NCBI GenBank assembly: GCA_964590135.1 | Contig: CAZPVX010000022.1 | Coordinates: 9,144-73,143 of the forward strand | Origin: JBDHWI01 sp964590135 | Lineage (GTDB): Bacteria; Chloroflexota; Anaerolineae; J036; Brachytrichaceae | Length of the DNA stretch: 64,000 nucleotides | Direction of reading: 5' to 3' | Shown: positions 60,161 to 64,000 of the stretch, piece by piece | How positions within the stretch are numbered: the stretch's first letter is position 1 | Layout of the letters: each line of letters starts with the position of its first letter | Translations under genes and position numbers: made by a program | Notes under the pieces: generated by a model | Database searches by the model: none | The model's input: only the letters and a program-made list of their open reading frames with translations | What the model was told of the DNA's origin: nothing

Positions 60161-63091
60161 ATGAAGACACCACGACAGATTGCCATGATCGTGATGCTCG
60201 TGTTCGTGTTGTGCCGCGTGCTGCCAGCTCGCGCCGAGCCGGATGCCAGCGCGACTGTCGTGATCAGCGCGTTGCACGATAACGGCTTTGATGGCGAGAA
60301 TGATGAGGCGGTGCAGTTGACAAATCTGTCGCCTGTGCCAGTGATCTTGGACGGCAACTGGAGCTTGCGCGACGCCGGCAACCACACGTGGACTTTTCCC
60401 ACCTTTACGCTGCCGGCGAATGGTCGTGTCTGGATCGCCAACAATCCGGCTGGCTTCAGCGCACAGTTTGGCTTCTCACCTTCGCTCTCCTATGCCGGCG
60501 CGCTCGAATTCGCCAATCACGGCGGCTCGGTTGCGCTGGTGCGACAGGCGCCAGAGGTGAAGGACACGGCGAACATCGGTGGCGGCGCGTGGCCGGCAGG
60601 CGACGACAGCCCGACATATCGGACGATGGAGCGCGTGGATGCCGGCCTGCCAGACCTCCCTTCAAACTGGCTGAGTGCGACGATTGCAACGCCATTCGCC
60701 TTCAACGCCAGCGGTACGCCCATCACTGGCACGCCTGGCGCAGCCAACAGTGTGGCCGTGCCAGCGACCAATCCTGCCAAGGTCGTCATCAACGAAGTGT
60801 CGTGGGCCGGCACCGCTGCCGGGGCTTCGGCACAAGAGTGGATCGAACTGTTCAACCCGCTGCAAACCAGCGTCGATCTTTCGGGCTGGGAGTTGCGCGT
60901 AAATGCGAACGCGTATGCGCTCGCCGGCATCATCCCTGCCAATGGCTACTTCCTCATTCAACGCAGTGCCGGCACGTTTGGCAGCGGTGTGACGGCCCAG
61001 CTTACTCTGAGCTTCGGCGCGTTGAGCAATAGCGGCGCGACACTGCAACTGGTCGACACGCATCGACAGATCGTGGACGTGCTGGTGTATGGTGATGGCG
61101 CGCCGCAAGCCGGCTGGAATGGCGCGCCGCTGCAGCCCTACACCGTGACGCAGTCCATTGCGGCCAGCGGGCAGGTGCTGGTGCGCCGGCTCAGCCCGCT
61201 CAACGGCCAACCCGTGCCAGACACCGACACCGCGCAGGATTGGCGCAATGACCGCAGCGACGTGTTGCAGAATCGGGCGCCAGCTTATCCAGGCTGGCAA
61301 CTCGAAGCGTTCAGCCTGCCGGCGACCGGCAGCGGCGGACTCTCGCTCGCCGTTGCACCGGATGCCAGCTTCGACTTCGTGCAGCGCGCGCTGAATACCG
61401 CGACGAGCAGCATCGACATTGAGAGCTTCACCTTTGAAAACGCAGGCATCGCCGACGCGCTGGCAGCGAAAGCCGCAAGCGGCGTGATCGTGCGCGTGCT
61501 GCTGGATGGCGCGCCAGTGGGCGGGCTGAGCGACCAGACGCGCTGGGTCTGCGGACGCATCACTGCCGCTGACATTTCAGGCCGGAGCGGGTGCTGGTTT
61601 CTGCGCTCCGACACGATCAACAAGATCCGCGCGCGTTACGCCTTTTTGCATGCCAAGTTCGCGCTGATCGACAACGCGCGGCTGCTGATAGGCAGTGAGA
61701 ATTTCGGCATGCGCGGGATGCCCGACGACAACAAGGCCGATGGCACCGCCGGCCAGCGCGGCATCATTGCGCTGATCGACACGCCGTCGCTCGTGTCGCG
61801 CGCCCGCGCTGTCTTTGACGCCGACATCGACCCGAATAATCGCGACATTGTCCGCTGGTGCGCCGGCTGCCCAACATTTGGCTCGCCTTCAGCCACCTTT
61901 ACCCCCATCACCGTCACTGGCGGCAGCAGCTACACGCTGCGTTTTGGCGAATGGCAGTCGAGCGCGCCGGCGCAGATGACGCTGTTCACCTCGCCCGAAA
62001 ATCATCTCAGCGGCGCAGGCAGCATCATCGAGGCGATGAACGGCGCTGGCGCTGGCGACGAGATCTTGTTCGAGCAACTTGACGAGCCGCTGTATTGGGG
62101 CGCGGCCGGCAGCAACATCGATGCCGACCCCAACCCGCGCCTGCAAGCCGCCATGCGCGCCGCTGCGCGCGGCGCAACTGTGCGCGTGTTGCTGGACGGG
62201 TTCTACGACGATCCGACCGCCGCGCGCAGCAATGCCGCCACTGCGCAGGCGCTAAATGATTTGGCGCGCGCCAATGGCTGGAACCTGCGCGCCGTTCGCG
62301 GCAACCCAACCGCGCTGGGCATCCACAACAAGATGATCCTGGTGCGCACCGGCGGCCGCTTCTTCAGCAGCATCGGCTCATGGAATGGCACCGAGATCAG
62401 CGCCAAGCGCGACCGCGAGATGAGCGTGCTGATCGAATCAGATGAAGCGTATGTATTTCTGCGCGGCGTGTTCATGACGGATTGGAATCTCTCGCAGCCG
62501 GTGGCAATCCCACTTGCGGTGCGCGACTACAAGCCCATCGACCACCTGCTCATCAGCGAGGTGCTGGTGAATCCATCCGGCGCGAACGAAGAGGGGCGCG
62601 AGTGGGTGGAGATTTACAACCCGACGGCGCGGCCGATCATTCTGGATGGCATGAAGATCGGTGATGCGGCAGTGCAAGGCAGCGCCGGCGAAGGCATGTA
62701 CGCTTTCCCGCAGGGTGCGGTGATTGCGCCAGGCCGGGCGATTGTGGTGGCGCAGAATGCGGCTGCATTCTTCGCAGATTGGGGACGCAATCCCGATTTT
62801 GAGTTGAGCAATTACAGTGCCGCCGTGCCGGATATGCTGCCTTACACGGCGTGGGCCGGCGGCACAATGAACTTGTCGAATGGCGGTGACGAAGTGGTAT
62901 TGTTGCGCAACGATGATACAATCGTGGATACGGTTACATGGCTGACAGGCAATGTGGTCGGCACGGCTCCCTATACCGCTTCCATCCTGCCAGGGCATAC
63001 CTTGCAGCGTTGGCCGCCAAATGGGGATAGCGGCAACTGCGCAGTTGATTTTCGTGATCAGGCCTTGCCCAGCCCTGGACAAATACCATGA
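60161..63091 (+). CDS. Secreted lamin-tail and phospholipase D-like protein
   Basis: 976 residues from ATG 60161, preceded by AAGAGGTGAG. A signal peptide (IAMIVMLVFVLCRVLPARAEP) predicts export. Lamin-tail domains (LTD) lie at about residues 30-125, 205-330 and 810-930 (PVILDGNWSLRDAGNHTWTF, ASAQEWIELFNPLQTSVDLSGW, EEGREWVEIYNPTARPIIL). Between them is a PLD-type region with two HKD-like sites: HAKFALIDNARLLIGSENF is intact, while HNKMILVRTGGRFFSS has Arg instead of Asp. It may cleave a phosphodiester bond, perhaps extracellular DNA or phospholipid; LTD suggests attachment to surfaces. The PLD half could be only partly active. Confidence 0.85.
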   Translation: MKTPRQIAMIVMLVFVLCRVLPARAEPDASATVVISALHDNGFDGENDEAVQLTNLSPVPVILDGNWSLRDAGNHTWTFPTFTLPANGRVWIANNPAGFSAQFGFSPSLSYAGALEFANHGGSVALVRQAPEVKDTANIGGGAWPAGDDSPTYRTMERVDAGLPDLPSNWLSATIATPFAFNASGTPITGTPGAANSVAVPATNPAKVVINEVSWAGTAAGASAQEWIELFNPLQTSVDLSGWELRVNANAYALAGIIPANGYFLIQRSAGTFGSGVTAQLTLSFGALSNSGATLQLVDTHRQIVDVLVYGDGAPQAGWNGAPLQPYTVTQSIAASGQVLVRRLSPLNGQPVPDTDTAQDWRNDRSDVLQNRAPAYPGWQLEAFSLPATGSGGLSLAVAPDASFDFVQRALNTATSSIDIESFTFENAGIADALAAKAASGVIVRVLLDGAPVGGLSDQTRWVCGRITAADISGRSGCWFLRSDTINKIRARYAFLHAKFALIDNARLLIGSENFGMRGMPDDNKADGTAGQRGIIALIDTPSLVSRARAVFDADIDPNNRDIVRWCAGCPTFGSPSATFTPITVTGGSSYTLRFGEWQSSAPAQMTLFTSPENHLSGAGSIIEAMNGAGAGDEILFEQLDEPLYWGAAGSNIDADPNPRLQAAMRAAARGATVRVLLDGFYDDPTAARSNAATAQALNDLARANGWNLRAVRGNPTALGIHNKMILVRTGGRFFSSIGSWNGTEISAKRDREMSVLIESDEAYVFLRGVFMTDWNLSQPVAIPLAVRDYKPIDHLLISEVLVNPSGANEEGREWVEIYNPTARPIILDGMKIGDAAVQGSAGEGMYAFPQGAVIAPGRAIVVAQNAAAFFADWGRNPDFELSNYSAAVPDMLPYTAWAGGTMNLSNGGDEVVLLRNDDTIVDTVTWLTGNVVGTAPYTASILPGHTLQRWPPNGDSGNCAVDFRDQALPSPGQIP

Positions 63092-63100
63092 GCCGGCGTT

Positions 63101-63212
63101 AAAAAAGTAAAGAGGTTGTCATTCTGAGGAGCCTTGACAATGTTGAGGTCCTTCCCTCCCCCCTCGCGGATCTTGATGTTTGCGAGGCTTCTCAGAATGG
63201 CAATCTCTTTTT
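63101..63212. repeat. Extragenic inverted repeat
   Basis: AAAGAGGTTGTCATTCTGAG (from about 63109) and its partner CTCAGAATGGCAATCTCTTT (63191-63210) pair with a few mismatches around about 60 bp. The interior has no gene. It could terminate the PLD-like gene and is probably a dispersed repeat. The rest of the 236-bp gap holds the ClpB leader; TTGCCA (63246-63251) with CGATAG (63269-63274) is a weak promoter candidate. Confidence 0.55.
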
Positions 63213-63327
63213 GTTTCCACCCCGTTGTTGATCGCCTCCAATAATTTGCCAACACTGCGCTAACATCGCGATAGCTCCTCTCTGCTACAAAACCACACAG
63301 AACTTATTTGAAGAGGGGAGAGCATCC

Positions 63328-64000
63328 ATGAACTTGAATCAATACACAGAGAAGGCTCAGGAGAGCTTGCTCAGCGCGCAGTCGATTGCCCAGGAGCATG
63401 GCAACCAGAATATCGAGCCCGAGCATCTGTTGCTCGCGCTTTTGACACAAGATGGCGGCATCGTGCCGCCGATTATTTCTGCCTGCGGCGCAAACGTGGC
63501 GCGCATCACCGATCTGGCCGAGCGCGATATCAATGCCAAGCCCAAGGTCAGCGGCAGCGTGGGTGAGGTGAAGCTCAGCCGCGAAGTGAGCGTGATGACC
63601 GACAAGGCCGAGGCCGACGCCCGGCAGATGAAGGATGACTTTGTCAGCACCGAGCATTTGCTGATGGCGCTGGCTGACCCATCGGTCATCCGCACTGGCC
63701 GCACGCCGGCCGCAACGCGCATCCTGAACGACGCCGGCGTCACCCGCGACGCCATCCTCAAGGCGCTGGTGCAGGTGCGCGGCAACCAGCGCGTCACCAG
63801 TCAGCAGCCGGAAGCCACCTATCAGTCGCTGGAGAAATATGGCCGTGATCTGACACAGGCGGCGCAGCAGGGCAAGCTCGATCCGGTCATCGGCCGCGAC
63901 GAGGAGATCCGCCGCGTGATCCAGATTTTGAGCCGGCGCACCAAGAACAACCCGGTGCTGATCGGCGAGCCGGGCGTGGGCAAGACCGCGATCGTCGAGG
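63328..64000 (+). CDS. clpB: ATP-dependent chaperone ClpB, N-terminal part (runs off the window)
   Basis: 224 residues visible, open at the right edge. It starts MNLNQYTEKAQESLLSAQSI after GAGGGGAGAG. The Clp N-domain has two repeats (IEPEHLLLALLTQ, VSTEHLLMALADPS). Then come YGRDLTQAAQQGKLDPVIGRDEEIRRVIQILSRRTKNNPVLIGEPGVGKTAIVE with Walker A GEPGVGKT of the first AAA domain. The LDPVIGRD and GRDLT motifs are typical of ClpB. With DnaK it rescues aggregated proteins. No CIRCE operator is visible upstream, so a different heat-shock control is likely. Confidence 0.93.
   Translation, partial: MNLNQYTEKAQESLLSAQSIAQEHGNQNIEPEHLLLALLTQDGGIVPPIISACGANVARITDLAERDINAKPKVSGSVGEVKLSREVSVMTDKAEADARQMKDDFVSTEHLLMALADPSVIRTGRTPAATRILNDAGVTRDAILKALVQVRGNQRVTSQQPEATYQSLEKYGRDLTQAAQQGKLDPVIGRDEEIRRVIQILSRRTKNNPVLIGEPGVGKTAIVE

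Noticed and set aside
63200..63327. CIRCE operator upstream of clpB
   Set aside because: No TTAGCACTC-N9-GAGTGCTAA or close variant is present.
1..64000. CRISPR arrays, rRNA genes, prophage, replication origin
   Set aside because: No regularly spaced short repeats, no conserved rRNA stretches, no phage structural genes, no DnaA-box cluster noticed.

Overview
The window is about 60% GC and gene-dense. It looks like the chromosome of an uncultured Chloroflexota bacterium (Anaerolineae-like). Clues are the LexA operator of the GAAC-N4-GTTC type, a tRNA-sensing T-box leader before trpE, a class II HMG-CoA reductase, DUF5107/TPR and glycoside hydrolase 2 genes, FG-GAP lipoproteins and proteins rich in Ala/Thr linkers. 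The phylum assignment is inference; no rRNA or tRNA gene is present to settle it. The palindrome GCCGGC is strikingly abundant in most genes and scarce in a few that look acquired. Many genes have a TATAAT-like box only 4-13 nt before the start codon, so leaderless or nearly leaderless transcripts are probably common.

Layout. 1-5.7 kb: end of a TPR/DUF5107 gene overlapping a GH2 enzyme, then on the minus strand a membrane protein and an FG-GAP/UnbV lipoprotein. 5.8-9.9 kb: threonine aldolase and, divergent, selenophosphate synthetase whose catalytic residue is encoded by an in-frame UGA (selenocysteine), then SixA and a nucleotidyltransferase. 9.9-14.4 kb: MFS exporter, a MITE-like element, an aldo/keto reductase, an M50 protease and SufE. 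14.5-20.4 kb: FabF, FabH, a Tat multicopper oxidase, a SCO-type copper protein and a two-gene chromate transporter. 20.6-29.8 kb: universal stress proteins, sugar-type oxidoreductases, a secreted glycosidase, a fragment of a GH13 phosphorylase and an S9 peptidase. 29.9-35.1 kb: GtrA, GT4 glycosyltransferase, HMG-CoA reductase, a kanamycin-nucleotidyltransferase homologue and NurA. 35.1-37.8 kb: trpEG under a T-box. 37.8-44.0 kb: nSTAND-WD40 protein, a zinc dehydrogenase, a RodZ-like protein and RimO. 44.1-45.7 kb: a type II restriction-modification pair whose nuclease carries a one-base frameshift. 45.8-51.5 kb: a small membrane protein, then three tandem coiled-coil genes; the first two are membrane-anchored and the last ends in two helix-hairpin-helix-like modules and contains a perfect 284-bp direct repeat. 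51.7-64 kb: DUF1232 protein, SppA, LexA with two SOS boxes in its promoter, a small-enzyme cluster, another membrane coiled-coil protein, YggS, a secreted lamin-tail/phospholipase D-like protein and the start of ClpB.

The most notable points are the UGA-containing selD, easily truncated by standard annotation; the frameshifted restriction enzyme beside an intact methyltransferase; the undescribed coiled-coil/HhH cluster; the Trp T-box; and the over-represented GCCGGC palindrome. Function calls rest on motif and family recognition by eye; no database search was run.
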